Virus record (IMG/VR): IMGVR_UViG_3300025423_000028
Coordinates: 1-53,086 of that record
Source of the DNA: a virus
Length of the DNA: 53,086 bases
Strand: one strand, 5' to 3'
How positions within the stretch are numbered: the stretch's first letter is position 1; every line of letters begins with the position of its first letter. Below, in pieces: positions 32,170 to 40,930 of the stretch. The position numbers were made by a program, and so were the translations under genes. Under the pieces are notes generated by a model that saw nothing but the letters and a program-made list of their open reading frames with translations, was not told the DNA's origin and did no database searches.

Positions 32170-33153
32170 CTAGTTCTTGTTCAAGAAACGGTTGTAAGGC
32201 TTCTTGACACGGCGGCTACGAAGCTCAACCTGTGCAAAGAATTGACCGTTAGTACCGGAGGCAGGAACAGTGAGTGATGTACCAGCAATGTTGTTGGCCA
32301 GAGCGGAACCAGTGACGATACCACCGCTGACGACTGTGGTAGTCGAAGCAGGAGCAGCAAGGTAACCAGCGTTGCTTGTACCACTAACACCAACCGCTGT
32401 ACCAACTGGAGTACCAGAAGCAACAGCAACAGCTGGGTGGATACCCTCAATCTGAACAAACCCGAAGTTACCAGCGGGGATGTTAACCAGTGTAACACCG
32501 GCGAATTCACCCTGCTTAGTACCAACTGTGGTAACAGCACCATTAACACCACTCAAGGTAGTGTTGGCACTGATTAGGTAGGAAGTACCCAGACCATCCT
32601 GGCGTACCTGGAATGTGATACCAGAAGCCGTTGAGATGTAACGGTTGTTATAGTCCTGCCACACAGTAGCCCAACCACCAGAGATGGTTGAAGCGGTACC
32701 ATTGTAAACAAGGGTGTAACGGGCACCGTCTGGGCCAATCAACGAGTAGTTGTTAGCAGCACCACTCAGTGTGGACTGAGGTGTACCAATACCGGCACCA
32801 GCGCCAACAGCACCACCGGCAGAAGCACCTTGTGCAGCGAAGCCAGCAATACTGAACGATGTGAGTGTTGGGCTAACCGAACCAAGCAGGCTAAGGAAGC
32901 TAGTACCGCTACCCGCAACTTGCTGGTTAAGGCCAGTCTGTGATTGTGCTGGCAAGTAGCCACCGCTAGCCGTGGTCAGGTCAGTATTAACCGTGACAAC
33001 GCTGATGACGTTCTGACGAGCACCAAGGCTAATCTTTGAGAACGTATCGGCGTCGACGGTGTACTGGAGACCAGGAACCATCTTGCGGTGGTCGGGAAGA
33101 ATAGCCTGCCCAACTCCTGCCTTTAGCTGAATTACATATGAACGTACGGACAT
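32170..33153 (-). CDS. Virion structural protein
   Basis: The 327-residue protein begins MSVRSYVIQLKAGVGQAILPDH with a helical-beta N-terminus. An Ala/Gly-rich linker (GGAVGAGAGIGT) and beta segments with Ser-Gly turns (YNGTASTISGGWATVWQDYN) follow, and it ends in a basic tail KKPYNRFLNK. Codon choice is GC-richer than in its neighbours, as in the sheath gene, which suggests high expression. Its place right after the tube gene suggests a tail or head decoration protein; which one cannot be decided. Confidence 0.6.
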   Translation of the reverse strand: MSVRSYVIQLKAGVGQAILPDHRKMVPGLQYTVDADTFSKISLGARQNVISVVTVNTDLTTASGGYLPAQSQTGLNQQVAGSGTSFLSLLGSVSPTLTSFSIAGFAAQGASAGGAVGAGAGIGTPQSTLSGAANNYSLIGPDGARYTLVYNGTASTISGGWATVWQDYNNRYISTASGITFQVRQDGLGTSYLISANTTLSGVNGAVTTVGTKQGEFAGVTLVNIPAGNFGFVQIEGIHPAVAVASGTPVGTAVGVSGTSNAGYLAAPASTTTVVSGGIVTGSALANNIAGTSLTVPASGTNGQFFAQVELRSRRVKKPYNRFLNKN

Positions 33154-33177
33154 TTTACTTCATTTCCTTTCTTAGAA

Positions 33178-33654
33178 TTAGCTCTGAAGTTCGGTTCTCT
33201 GACGATACATGATAGTAATCGTCTTAGGGATTGTCATGGTACCGATCTGGATGAGCTCGTCAATCTGAACGTTGACTACGACACAACCAGTGTAAGTAAT
33301 CTTACGTTGGGTGCCATTGGGGTTGTTAATGATCTTGATGCAAGAAACTTCGCCCTGAGCCAACTGTGCCTTAAAAACATCCAAAAGGTCAGCTGCACCT
33401 TGGAAGTTAGCTCCAAGCTGTGCCCAAACTTCTTGGTTCCATTGTTCCAGGAATGTGATTTCCAACATACCGGCTTGCAAAGCGGCGGGCAATGCAATCT
33501 CGATTGGATAAGCTGAATCGAGTGGTTGGATAGGCTGTGGTTGAGCAACAGGCTGAGGCGCCCGCTCATTAATCATCTGTGCGTAGATCAGTGGTTGACC
33601 ATTATAAGTGAAAGCTGTATAATGTCCACCTACGCGAAATTGTGAATTAGCCAT
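33178..33654 (-). CDS. Tail tube protein
   Basis: The 158-residue protein immediately follows the sheath gene, the classic tube position in myoviruses, and has the expected size. It is beta-rich (ITFLEQWNQEVWAQLGANFQ, VVVNVQIDELIQIGTMTIPK) with a helix near LLDVFKAQLAQGE. The codons look selected for high expression. The family call rests mainly on order and size. Confidence 0.65.
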   Translation of the reverse strand: MANSQFRVGGHYTAFTYNGQPLIYAQMINERAPQPVAQPQPIQPLDSAYPIEIALPAALQAGMLEITFLEQWNQEVWAQLGANFQGAADLLDVFKAQLAQGEVSCIKIINNPNGTQRKITYTGCVVVNVQIDELIQIGTMTIPKTITIMYRQRTELQS

Positions 33655-33663
33655 AAGTTACTC

Positions 33664-35214
33664 CTAGTAAGTTACGAGGTTGGTCTGCTGGTTAGTATTA
33701 ACAATCGTTCCAGTCTGAGTGTTAAGACTGATTGTTACCTGGATATAGTTAATTGGGTACGTAGGCGAGTACTGGAACGAAACGTTTACCGTAGTAGGCG
33801 TAGCAGGGTTAACAGAGTAAACAACATTCTGGTAACTCTGAATCAGACCGTTTGCCAAATCATTAATCAATGTATTCTGCACTGTACCAATGACGCTAGC
33901 CAGCGTGTTCTGCGTCAAAGGTCCACCAATGAGAGCACTGTTAAGCAGCCCATTGTAAATGTCGTTAGATAGCTGGTCACCAACAGCGTTGATCGAGATC
34001 TCTTGTGTGATCCAGTTCTGCACGTTTGTAGTAAGGCCTTGAAGGACGTACAGGTTACCGTTACGCTTTTGGAACACAGTAGTAATACCATATGGCAGGT
34101 AGTTTGTAGCTGCGTCGTTGAGACTGATCTGGTTTGGTATCGTGTTCGATACAGATGTATTGAACCCAGCCAGAGTCTTGTTCGTAATTGGTGTGGCAAC
34201 AGTTGGCTGACCGACGAACAGACCAGCGATAGCAGCAGCAACATAGTAACCGGGGATATTGAAGCTTGTGTTAGTCAAAGCAGTCGTTGTGTTCAAACCG
34301 GGGTTGTAGTTTATAGCAGCTGGGTACAGGAGTGTAACTCTTGTGCTGTTAAAACCACTCGCAAGTGTTTGCAAGCTAGACGACGTTACTTGGTTGCTAG
34401 TGCCATCAACACCAACGAAAGCACGCTGATAGATACCATAGTTAGCTTGCGAAGTAAGGTAAGTGTTAATACCGCTTGTGACAGCAGAAGTAACGGGGAC
34501 ACCGTTGCTAACAAAGCCATACAGAGGAACAATCGCATCAGCACCAGTAAGGTTCGACAGAATTGTTTGGTCACTACTTGCGCCAGAAGATGTTACCGTG
34601 AACACTCTAGCCCAGTCAGCAGTACTAGCGGCAGCTGTACCACTGCTAGAAACTCTGGCAACAGGCAGGATTTGGACAATATTAGCACCATTCTGGAAAG
34701 CAAGTTGTGCAGCCAATGTTGCTGGGTTAATAACTGTAGTACCGCTAACGGTTGCACCGATGGCGTTCTGAACAGTATTCAAGTTGTAATATGTGCCGTA
34801 AGCGCCCCACTGGTTAGCATAAGCAATGTTTACAGTACCACTTGGAAGGAGAGCGCTTTGGCTAATACCACTTGTGGTAAGGAAAGAGTATGGCTGACCG
34901 CTAGGTGTACTGATGCTAAAGTGCGTACCATAAACACCGGAGACAGTCGTCCCGCTCGATGATGTCCATGTAACTGAGAAACCGGAGTATGAAGCGTATG
35001 TACCCGTGCTGGTCGTAATCACCATAGGGGCAGAAAGTTGACCAACTGTTACACCACTAGCTGGTGTAATGTTGTAGAAAGTATCGGTCTTAGCGTTAAG
35101 GGTAGGCTGGTCTGCTACAATGGCAACGTTAAGAGGCGTCGTATTGATGTTGTTGAGCGACGTCCCAGTCTGTGTGACATAAACACCAGGGACCTGGTAA
35201 TTAGAAATAGGCAT
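33664..35214 (-). CDS. Contractile tail sheath protein
   Basis: The 516-residue protein has the sheath signature at both ends: an N-terminal VPGVYVTQTGTSLNN, and a C-terminal region with YLPYGITTVFQKRNGNLYVL, WITQEISINAVGDQL and LNSALIGGPLT. The middle holds a Ser/Thr/Gly-rich domain that probably faces outward. It identifies the phage as contractile-tailed. A good SD (GAAGGAG) precedes the ATG. GC-ending codons are common, as expected for an abundant protein. Confidence 0.85.
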   Translation of the reverse strand: MPISNYQVPGVYVTQTGTSLNNINTTPLNVAIVADQPTLNAKTDTFYNITPASGVTVGQLSAPMVITTSTGTYASYSGFSVTWTSSSGTTVSGVYGTHFSISTPSGQPYSFLTTSGISQSALLPSGTVNIAYANQWGAYGTYYNLNTVQNAIGATVSGTTVINPATLAAQLAFQNGANIVQILPVARVSSSGTAAASTADWARVFTVTSSGASSDQTILSNLTGADAIVPLYGFVSNGVPVTSAVTSGINTYLTSQANYGIYQRAFVGVDGTSNQVTSSSLQTLASGFNSTRVTLLYPAAINYNPGLNTTTALTNTSFNIPGYYVAAAIAGLFVGQPTVATPITNKTLAGFNTSVSNTIPNQISLNDAATNYLPYGITTVFQKRNGNLYVLQGLTTNVQNWITQEISINAVGDQLSNDIYNGLLNSALIGGPLTQNTLASVIGTVQNTLINDLANGLIQSYQNVVYSVNPATPTTVNVSFQYSPTYPINYIQVTISLNTQTGTIVNTNQQTNLVTY

Positions 35215-35267
35215 ACATTCTCCTTCAATGCCTTGTGCAAAATTATTGTTGTTTTACAGCGTTTTTT

Positions 35268-35936
35268 TTATAATTCTTGGATGTTCATTGTCCCAGAAGT
35301 CGTTAAAACATTGACAACTGGCACTCCCGAAGCGGTAATATTCGTGATTGCAGGTACTGTGTACTGGTATTTGCTCTCGTAGAAATCACCAACACATTGG
35401 ATCCTTATACTTGCTTCATATGTTAATTCTTCTGGGCTCCATGGCGTTCCTGCACTGATGGAGTCCCCAAGCGGGGTAAACGTATCCAAAAGGAACGTTA
35501 TGCCTACTAGGGTATTATTTAAAATACTTGCATTGAATGCAGTGCTAGCAGGGCTGCCCTGACCCATAAGGATAAGGTTGGCAACGCTGTCATATAGTCG
35601 ATCTCGTTCTTCGGAGTGCATGGCCATAATTTGGAGATCAACGCTACCCTCAAAGTAATTGGTTCTATTACTATTGAACCCTGAGTAGGTTGTCCCGCTG
35701 ATGGTTGTACCTGATGACGAGACCGTATAAATATCAGGGTTTAAACCCGACCATTGCACCTTGCTTGGCCTGAATTGGACAAGAATACAAGGCCACTCAA
35801 CAGCTTCAAGGGGGTATTCGATAACGATGCTATTAGGAGTTAAATCTAAGCTGTTGTTGCTTGGGCTGGATGCTAACGCGGAAAACCCAGCGTTTAGTGC
35901 TTCTATGATTGTAGTTTTAACGGCAGTAGTAAACAT
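35268..35936 (-). CDS. Tail terminator / neck protein
   Basis: The 222-residue protein has IIEALNAGFSALASSP at the start, then IVIEYPLEAVEWPCILVQFR and YFEGSVDLQIMAMHSEERDR. The last resembles tail terminator proteins that fit subunits around the tube end. It sits directly upstream of the sheath gene, the usual terminator position. The 53-base spacer to the sheath gene is AT-rich and holds only that gene's SD. No specific family motif decides the call. Confidence 0.6.
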   Translation of the reverse strand: MFTTAVKTTIIEALNAGFSALASSPSNNSLDLTPNSIVIEYPLEAVEWPCILVQFRPSKVQWSGLNPDIYTVSSSGTTISGTTYSGFNSNRTNYFEGSVDLQIMAMHSEERDRLYDSVANLILMGQGSPASTAFNASILNNTLVGITFLLDTFTPLGDSISAGTPWSPEELTYEASIRIQCVGDFYESKYQYTVPAITNITASGVPVVNVLTTSGTMNIQEL

Positions 35937-35938
35937 AT

Positions 35939-36457
35939 TTAAATAATCGTTCTTCCGTAAATTATGTGGCTAAGGTCGTCTTTCGCATCAGTTTGCATCA
36001 TGACGTTAACGATATCTTTACTTGTAGCTGTTCTTTTCCATTCATCTACGCTCATTTCTATTGATTTGAGCATAAAGTGTAAACCATCTTTTTTAGGGTA
36101 TACCCAGTTAGGCTTACCATCAGATAGACGCCCATCGCTAGCGAGCCTTGTGATTATCGGCATTGTTCCTATTTTATTCGCGCTAGCTCTTCTGAACTTA
36201 ATATTTCCATAGTTATCTCTAATTGGAATAACTCTTCCTTTTAGATCAACCATCGCATGCTGTTGGATGCCTTTTTCAAGGTCGAATAGGTAAGCAGCAC
36301 CATCAGGTATTTCTAAACCAATTATTCCAGGTTGTGATAAAGGTATAAGGCTATTTAGGCCCTTACCAGACTTACGTGGTCCAATAACTTGTGCGATTTG
36401 TAGGGCACGACGTGCCAACATTGATGCTAATGATTCTGGGATTTGGTAGTCTGTCAT
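35939..36457 (-). CDS. Neck / head completion protein
   Basis: The 172-residue protein begins MTDYQIPESLASMLARRALQ and has IIGLEIPDGAAYLFDLEKGI and a helical tail KRTATSKDIVNVMMQTDAKD. The short spacing and position between a zinc-ribbon connector and a terminator-like gene suggest a neck component, like HK97 gp10-type proteins in other phages. This is position-based. Confidence 0.5.
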   Translation of the reverse strand: MTDYQIPESLASMLARRALQIAQVIGPRKSGKGLNSLIPLSQPGIIGLEIPDGAAYLFDLEKGIQQHAMVDLKGRVIPIRDNYGNIKFRRASANKIGTMPIITRLASDGRLSDGKPNWVYPKKDGLHFMLKSIEMSVDEWKRTATSKDIVNVMMQTDAKDDLSHIIYGRTII

Positions 36458-37179
36458 ATAATTGGCACGTTGTAGTAAGGGTGGCCCGGCCAGACGTTCT
36501 CGAGGGTAGTCTGTTGGTTAACAACTATTGTGGTATTAGAGAATGGTTGTGTTGTTCCTACGCGGTATGGATATTGTGCGCTTGGTCCAGGACCAGTTCT
36601 AATAGTCTGTGGTGAAACTGCACTGACTTGGAACCTCTCACTAGTAGAAGTTGGAGAGCCATTTGACCATGTTTCTACCCGAACAACAAGGTCACCAACA
36701 CGGATCTGTGGGAACCAAGAAAACTGCACTCTAGGGTTCTGCTTCCAGAATTGACCGGTTGATAAGTTAGCACGAGCGTCTTCCGTATCAGCAGCAAGCA
36801 TATACAAGTGGTAACAAGTAGGCTGAAAACCACCTGAGAAAGTAGTGCCATAGCAAGTGGGACAATAACTATTACCTGTCTGCTTATATACGTTGCTTAC
36901 ACGGTTTTGAATTGATGCTGTTGGGTTAGCAGGGTTAGGGCTATCCTGACATTGCTGGCAATAGCCGACTAGTCCTGCGGCAGCATCCTCAGCACGCCAC
37001 ATTAAACGAACGATGCATTCTTCCCCAAACCATTGGAGCGTTTCATCGTGAAAGCGTTGTTGATTGACTTGAGTAAATGTTTCCCGTTGTTTTACAACAA
37101 GCAATGGGCTCTCGAGCTGTGTGTTTAAACCACCACTGCCAGATACAACTGGCCCTGGTACTGGGTTAATACCACTCAT
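36454..37179 (-). CDS. Head-tail connector protein with zinc ribbon
   Basis: The 241-residue protein has two Cys pairs, GYCQQCQD and YCPTCYG, separated by about 35 residues, a likely zinc ribbon. The N-terminus has QRFHDETLQWFGEECIVRLM. Its second half is beta-rich (WFPQIRVGDLVVRVETWSNG). Zinc-ribbon head-tail adaptors occur in several actinophages. It overlaps the next gene by ATGA and begins at the stop of the previous one. Confidence 0.55.
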   Translation of the reverse strand: MSGINPVPGPVVSGSGGLNTQLESPLLVVKQRETFTQVNQQRFHDETLQWFGEECIVRLMWRAEDAAAGLVGYCQQCQDSPNPANPTASIQNRVSNVYKQTGNSYCPTCYGTTFSGGFQPTCYHLYMLAADTEDARANLSTGQFWKQNPRVQFSWFPQIRVGDLVVRVETWSNGSPTSTSERFQVSAVSPQTIRTGPGPSAQYPYRVGTTQPFSNTTIVVNQQTTLENVWPGHPYYNVPII

Positions 37180-37538
37180 TATTTACTCGCTTCATCAATG
37201 GCTTTTTGTCTAGCTTCTAAGGATAGGTTGTACCACATTACGTGATCATTGTGTGCTTTTTTGCAATCTTCGCATGCGCCTTCATTCTCCCTAAGGTGCT
37301 TCATATAACCACCATTAGTTCCACAGGCTGCGGGCTTGAACTCTTGCACACCGCGTTCTCTGTTGCGATTGTTTGCATAATTATTAACAGCTTCTTGGCA
37401 AAGGATACAAGAAGGCTCACTGTTTTTACGGTGCAAGTCATAGCCATACCTAGAGCCACATTGCTCACGATACGTTATTTCGTTAGTAGGCTCTGTTAAC
37501 CTTTTTCTACCAGCTGAATAGCGTTGGTTCCAATTCAT
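37179..37538 (-). CDS. Zinc-binding protein with two CGxxxGY...CxxC repeats
   Basis: Two copies of a small motif are visible: CGSRYGYDLHR...CILC and CGTNGGYMKHL...CEDC, a pattern frequent in small actinophage zinc proteins. I place the start at the ATG at 37538 (MNWNQRYSAGRK), because a longer frame from 37583 would run into the previous gene and because the upstream gene begins with the same MNWN-x-RY sequence. DNA or RNA binding is plausible. It lies inside the head-tail region, which is unusual for a regulatory protein. Confidence 0.55.
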   Translation of the reverse strand: MNWNQRYSAGRKRLTEPTNEITYREQCGSRYGYDLHRKNSEPSCILCQEAVNNYANNRNRERGVQEFKPAACGTNGGYMKHLRENEGACEDCKKAHNDHVMWYNLSLEARQKAIDEASK

Positions 37539-37551
37539 ATCATACTCAAAA

Positions 37552-38010
37552 CTACCAGTCTTTTGGCACTCCGTCTGGAACATTGTAATCTCTTACATGT
37601 TCTCTTACCGGGATGCCGAGATCTTCTGCATGACTCCCAACAAAATCAATATATGAATCCATGTATGCTTCGTTCTGTTCACGTTGTTGGTCTGATTTCA
37701 TGCACTTTGTACAGTGAGGGAATAATATTTTATGAGAATTTCCCATTGAATGTGCGTCCAAAGAATCGTTACCGCGTTTAGAAATATTTCCCATCTCAGA
37801 CTCAGGGAACCCAGTGCTTTCTGCAAGCCTTAAAAGGATTTTTTGCCTATGATCGTGAAAATCAACAATGTCTTGTACTCGATCGTGGTCTAATTCAGCA
37901 ATCATATCATCATGGACGTGAGGATGCTTTAAATGGCAATTCATAGATGAATTCATTTCATCTTCCCATCCATCATGCTCGCTAGCGTATCTCTTATTCC
38001 AATTCATCAT
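37552..38010 (-). CDS. His-rich hypothetical protein
   Basis: The 152-residue protein begins MMNWNKRYASEHDGWED, sharing its first residues with the next gene. It has a His/Asp-rich part (CHLKHPHVHDDMIAELDHDR) and a CxxC (HCTKCMKS). Metal binding is likely. No family is recognised. It overlaps the connector gene's end by ATGA. Confidence 0.5.
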   Translation of the reverse strand: MMNWNKRYASEHDGWEDEMNSSMNCHLKHPHVHDDMIAELDHDRVQDIVDFHDHRQKILLRLAESTGFPESEMGNISKRGNDSLDAHSMGNSHKILFPHCTKCMKSDQQREQNEAYMDSYIDFVGSHAEDLGIPVREHVRDYNVPDGVPKDW

Positions 38011-38870
38011 ATTCCTCCCATATTGACTGCGGCGTAGGCAAAGTGCGGACGACTCGGATTGGTGTACATACGTGGGATAAGTCCACCAGCAACCAGGAGG
38101 CTTCGCTTCGATCCAACCATGTATTGACGCTTCATTTGGCGAAGCTGCTTGTCAGCGACTTCCTTGTCAAACAAGTACAGCTGCCACCAGCGGTTGTAGT
38201 AGTCTCTGCGGTCCATCCAGGCAGCGTTCATCCCTTGTGGGGTGGGCTGCTCAATATAGTTACGAGCAATGTGCTTTAAGAAGTGAGCATATGTCTGTGT
38301 GGCCAAGACACCATAATAAGTGGTTGGGAATGGAACTGTAGCATTTAAACCAATATTATAGGCAGGACTGAAGATTGGCTGGAATTCAAAGTTAATGTAA
38401 TCCATGGTTTCATCTTGCATAACCATAGCTACTTCTTCGTAGATAAGGAACCCACTCTGATTAAGCTCTTGCAGGTATGGACCACCAGCGGTGCTATCAA
38501 AACTCTTGTCAATACGGTGAACAATTCCAGTTACAAGTTGACGGGTATCAGTATCAAGATTGCTCCAATATGGCATCTGATCAGTAACAACAAAATTGTC
38601 TACATAGGTTCTAGTACCACTGTTAATAGTATAATTCCAGGTTGCTGCGTAATTACCTTGGATAGCAGTCTGGCTAGAATTAAGTGTATATTGGTACGTT
38701 CCAGTGCTTTCATATGTAGCTTGACCTGATGCAAGTACAACCGTACCATTATCAGCGTTCGTTATATTAACCCAAACGTATTGATTGTCAGGATCGGCCA
38801 GAGAACCACTGATGTACGTTGTTATACCCAATGGCTCAGCGGCATACTGTGGTATTGGGCGTACTCTCAT
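38007..38870 (-). CDS. Head-tail connector protein
   Basis: The 287-residue protein has an N-terminal Ig-like beta domain (AEPLGITTYISGSLADPDNQ) and a helical C-terminal domain with YAHFLKHIARNYIEQPTPQG and WMDRRDYYNRWWQLYLFDKE. The C-terminal part is the kind of helical, Trp/Arg-rich module seen in adaptor proteins of actinophage necks. The Ig-like domain may project from the capsid. It is coupled to the next gene by an ATGA overlap. Confidence 0.5.
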   Translation of the reverse strand: MRVRPIPQYAAEPLGITTYISGSLADPDNQYVWVNITNADNGTVVLASGQATYESTGTYQYTLNSSQTAIQGNYAATWNYTINSGTRTYVDNFVVTDQMPYWSNLDTDTRQLVTGIVHRIDKSFDSTAGGPYLQELNQSGFLIYEEVAMVMQDETMDYINFEFQPIFSPAYNIGLNATVPFPTTYYGVLATQTYAHFLKHIARNYIEQPTPQGMNAAWMDRRDYYNRWWQLYLFDKEVADKQLRQMKRQYMVGSKRSLLVAGGLIPRMYTNPSRPHFAYAAVNMGGI

Positions 38871-39743
38871 TTAACATCCCATGAATGTAACATCAAGACG
38901 GTATGAACCACCACCGCCTACATAACTTCCACCAGGTGTCATTAAGTTCACATAAAAACCGTTATAGGCCCAACTTGATCCACCCAGTGGTGTTTGAACA
39001 ACAATTATTTCATTATCAGAACCGACATTTATTTGTGGGTAAGTATATACATTGGGTACCAATGATTGAATCCCAGTGGGAAATGCTACAAAAGTAGCAG
39101 TGCCTGTAGCAGCAGTAACTACTGCGCTAAATGTAAGTATAGACCAGTTAGGATTACTGGGGATAGAAGCACCGTTAGGAATTGAAGTAGAGTCTACATA
39201 CAATGGTGCTATTACACCATTTGGTGATGTAACTCTACCGCTAACGGATACTGTACCAGTAACAGTTAAGTTACCGCCAACGACTACGCTCGAAGAAAAA
39301 GTTCCATACTGACCTATATATGATTGTGCACCGCTAATGGTTCCGTATGAACCAGTGAAAGATATACTTTCACCGTTGTTAGGAAGTGTCAAACCATTAT
39401 TAACTGTCAATGCACCACTAGATGTAAGGTTACTTACATCGAAGTCAGATACAAGAGGGCCAGCTACCCATGGAACATTTGTACCAGTTGCAACAACTGA
39501 GCTTTCAAGAACACGAGTAACGTTAGCGACCGTGCTTGTGCCACCCGATGTAATGTAAGCAATCTCTGGGCCACTAGAGTTAGTGGCGCCAAAATATCCT
39601 GGGTTCAACGTAATTGGTACATAGTACCCCGATGGTGGTGTGGGGAAGTTATTACCAGTGATAGTGGTAGTTGTTCCTGGAGAAGAGGTTGCCAGTGTAG
39701 TAACCGTTCCCGCTTTAAAGTTAACTCTTTGACGAATAGTCAT
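38871..39743 (-). CDS. Short fibre-like virion protein
   Basis: The 290-residue protein has an N-terminal anchor-like part (MTIRQRVNFKAGTVTTLATS), a central fibre repeat shared with the other fibres (VVVGGNLTVTGTVSVSG) and a distinct C-terminal domain ending GGGGSYRLDVTFMGC. It probably forms a trimeric fibre or head spike. It lies between the endolysin and the connector gene. Confidence 0.6.
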   Translation of the reverse strand: MTIRQRVNFKAGTVTTLATSSPGTTTTITGNNFPTPPSGYYVPITLNPGYFGATNSSGPEIAYITSGGTSTVANVTRVLESSVVATGTNVPWVAGPLVSDFDVSNLTSSGALTVNNGLTLPNNGESISFTGSYGTISGAQSYIGQYGTFSSSVVVGGNLTVTGTVSVSGRVTSPNGVIAPLYVDSTSIPNGASIPSNPNWSILTFSAVVTAATGTATFVAFPTGIQSLVPNVYTYPQINVGSDNEIIVVQTPLGGSSWAYNGFYVNLMTPGGSYVGGGGSYRLDVTFMGC

Positions 39744-39749
39744 TTAGTA

Positions 39750-40304
39750 CTACTTTGTTGTAGGAGGAAGACGAACGGGCTTGTTGTTATTCGTAATATT
39801 GCGCAGATATGTCTGTGGCGTACGACCGTCCGAGGGATAACCACGTGATGGAGCGACCTTCGGAGGGTTGACCCAGCAATAACCGGGGCCACCCTGCTGA
39901 CCGTGGCTAACGGTAAGAACGTCCGTGCCGTAAATCTCAACGATGATCGCCACGTGCTCGCCAGGAGCATCGCCATATACCACGTAGTCACCGACCTCGA
40001 TGTCGTCAACGGTGATACCCTTCAGGGTCTTAATCAACAGAGGGATGTGTTCCTCGTGGGTCAAGAATGTGCCGGTCCAGCCCTCGTGGTCAAAGCCCAA
40101 ACCGTTCGGGTCATTGCCGTTGGCGAGCCAAGCGTACAGCGTGCACGAGCCGGAGCAGTCGGTGTTGATTGGGAACTTAATAGGCCAGACACCGATGGCT
40201 GCCATACGGTCGCTGCCTTCAGAGTAATTAAAGTGTTGGTGGTTAGCAACGGCCCAGTTGGCCCATGCAACCTCTGCTTGGCGGTGGTCAATAGGTGTAG
40301 TCAT
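39750..40304 (-). CDS. Endolysin, NlpC/P60-type cysteine peptidase
   Basis: The product is 184 residues from the ATG at 40304, chosen because AGGAGATAAA precedes it; an upstream in-frame ATG at 40325 lacks an SD. Cys lies in INTDCSGSCTLYAWL (about 50) and His in PGEHVAIIVE (about 116), followed by a polar GYCWVNPP region. This fits an NlpC/P60 or CHAP cysteine amidase/peptidase. No signal peptide or transmembrane segment is visible, so release would need a holin. The sequence is GC-richer than the fibres around it. It might instead be virion-associated, given its position. Confidence 0.7.
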   Translation of the reverse strand: MTTPIDHRQAEVAWANWAVANHQHFNYSEGSDRMAAIGVWPIKFPINTDCSGSCTLYAWLANGNDPNGLGFDHEGWTGTFLTHEEHIPLLIKTLKGITVDDIEVGDYVVYGDAPGEHVAIIVEIYGTDVLTVSHGQQGGPGYCWVNPPKVAPSRGYPSDGRTPQTYLRNITNNNKPVRLPPTTK

Positions 40305-40352
40305 TTTATCTCCTTGTTCTACCATCTATGGTAGAAACAGAGTAGTTTTACA

Positions 40353-40616
40353 TTAAGAAGGGACAACATCCTCGCCAGAGGGGTTGTTTGGCTCTGCGTA
40401 ATCGGCTTCATTTTGGTCATTGTTTGCAGCGAAATCGCCAACACTGTCTAGGTTGCTATTGTTGTCAAGTGAATAACTGTTTACAGATAACAGCATCTGT
40501 GTACGCCCAGATTCCACCAAGGTAATGTTTAATAAGTATGCTTTTATGGAGCGGATACCGCGATAACCTTCATATACTTTTGCATTGGGGCTATAATATC
40601 CTCTATTACCTAACAT
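40353..40616 (-). CDS. Hypothetical protein (87 aa)
   Basis: The protein begins MLGNRGYYSPNAKVYEGYRG and ends in an acidic Asn/Glu-rich tail (NNDQNEADYAEPNNPSGEDV). It overlaps the stop of the preceding gene by one base. No motif is recognised. It could be a chaperone or cap for the fibre upstream, given the order fibre - tip - small protein. Confidence 0.5.
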   Translation of the reverse strand: MLGNRGYYSPNAKVYEGYRGIRSIKAYLLNITLVESGRTQMLLSVNSYSLDNNSNLDSVGDFAANNDQNEADYAEPNNPSGEDVVPS

Positions 40617-40930
40617 TAGAACCCCATTGCTAAAAACATGTTGCCATTCGAAGCTGGGCTAATAGCGTATCCATAAACTGCTGGGACTAAATAGGCAGAG
40701 CTGGATTGTGGAGAAACATATGTTTGATTAGTTAGTGTTGAAGGTGCTAAATAATAGTCAAGATATGAAACTCTAGAAGTACCAGAACGTGCACCAAATG
40801 TGGCGTTGTAGTTGGCGTTTGATGCGCCCTCCACCGTGCCTGGTGAGGTCTTGTGACCCAGTTTGCCGAGAAACCAACCGACGAAGCCTGCGCCGAAATA
40901 GGGGCGCGTGTAATTCTTGCGCGAGGTCAT
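40616..40930 (-). CDS. Chimeric fibre-associated protein, C-terminus paralogous to 22099-22776
   Basis: Residues 43-104 (ATFGARSGTSRVSYLDYYLA ... YVSPQSSSAY ... PASNGNMFLAMGF) match the C-terminus of the 225-residue protein at 22099. Residues 1-42 (MTSRKNYTRPYFGAGFVGWF...) are unrelated and GC-rich. The junction near 40810 coincides with the edge of a GC-rich patch. The gene is therefore probably a fusion of a foreign 5' end with the end of a resident gene. Whether it is functional is unclear. Confidence 0.55.
   Translation of the reverse strand: MTSRKNYTRPYFGAGFVGWFLGKLGHKTSPGTVEGASNANYNATFGARSGTSRVSYLDYYLAPSTLTNQTYVSPQSSSAYLVPAVYGYAISPASNGNMFLAMGF

Noticed and set aside
34003-34962. 319-codon plus-strand open frame
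   Set aside because: It lies antisense to the tail sheath gene, has Ser/Cys-rich nonsense composition, and all real neighbours are on the minus strand.
40305-40325. Upstream ATG (40325) as endolysin start
   Set aside because: It has no SD, whereas AGGAGATAAA precedes the ATG at 40304.
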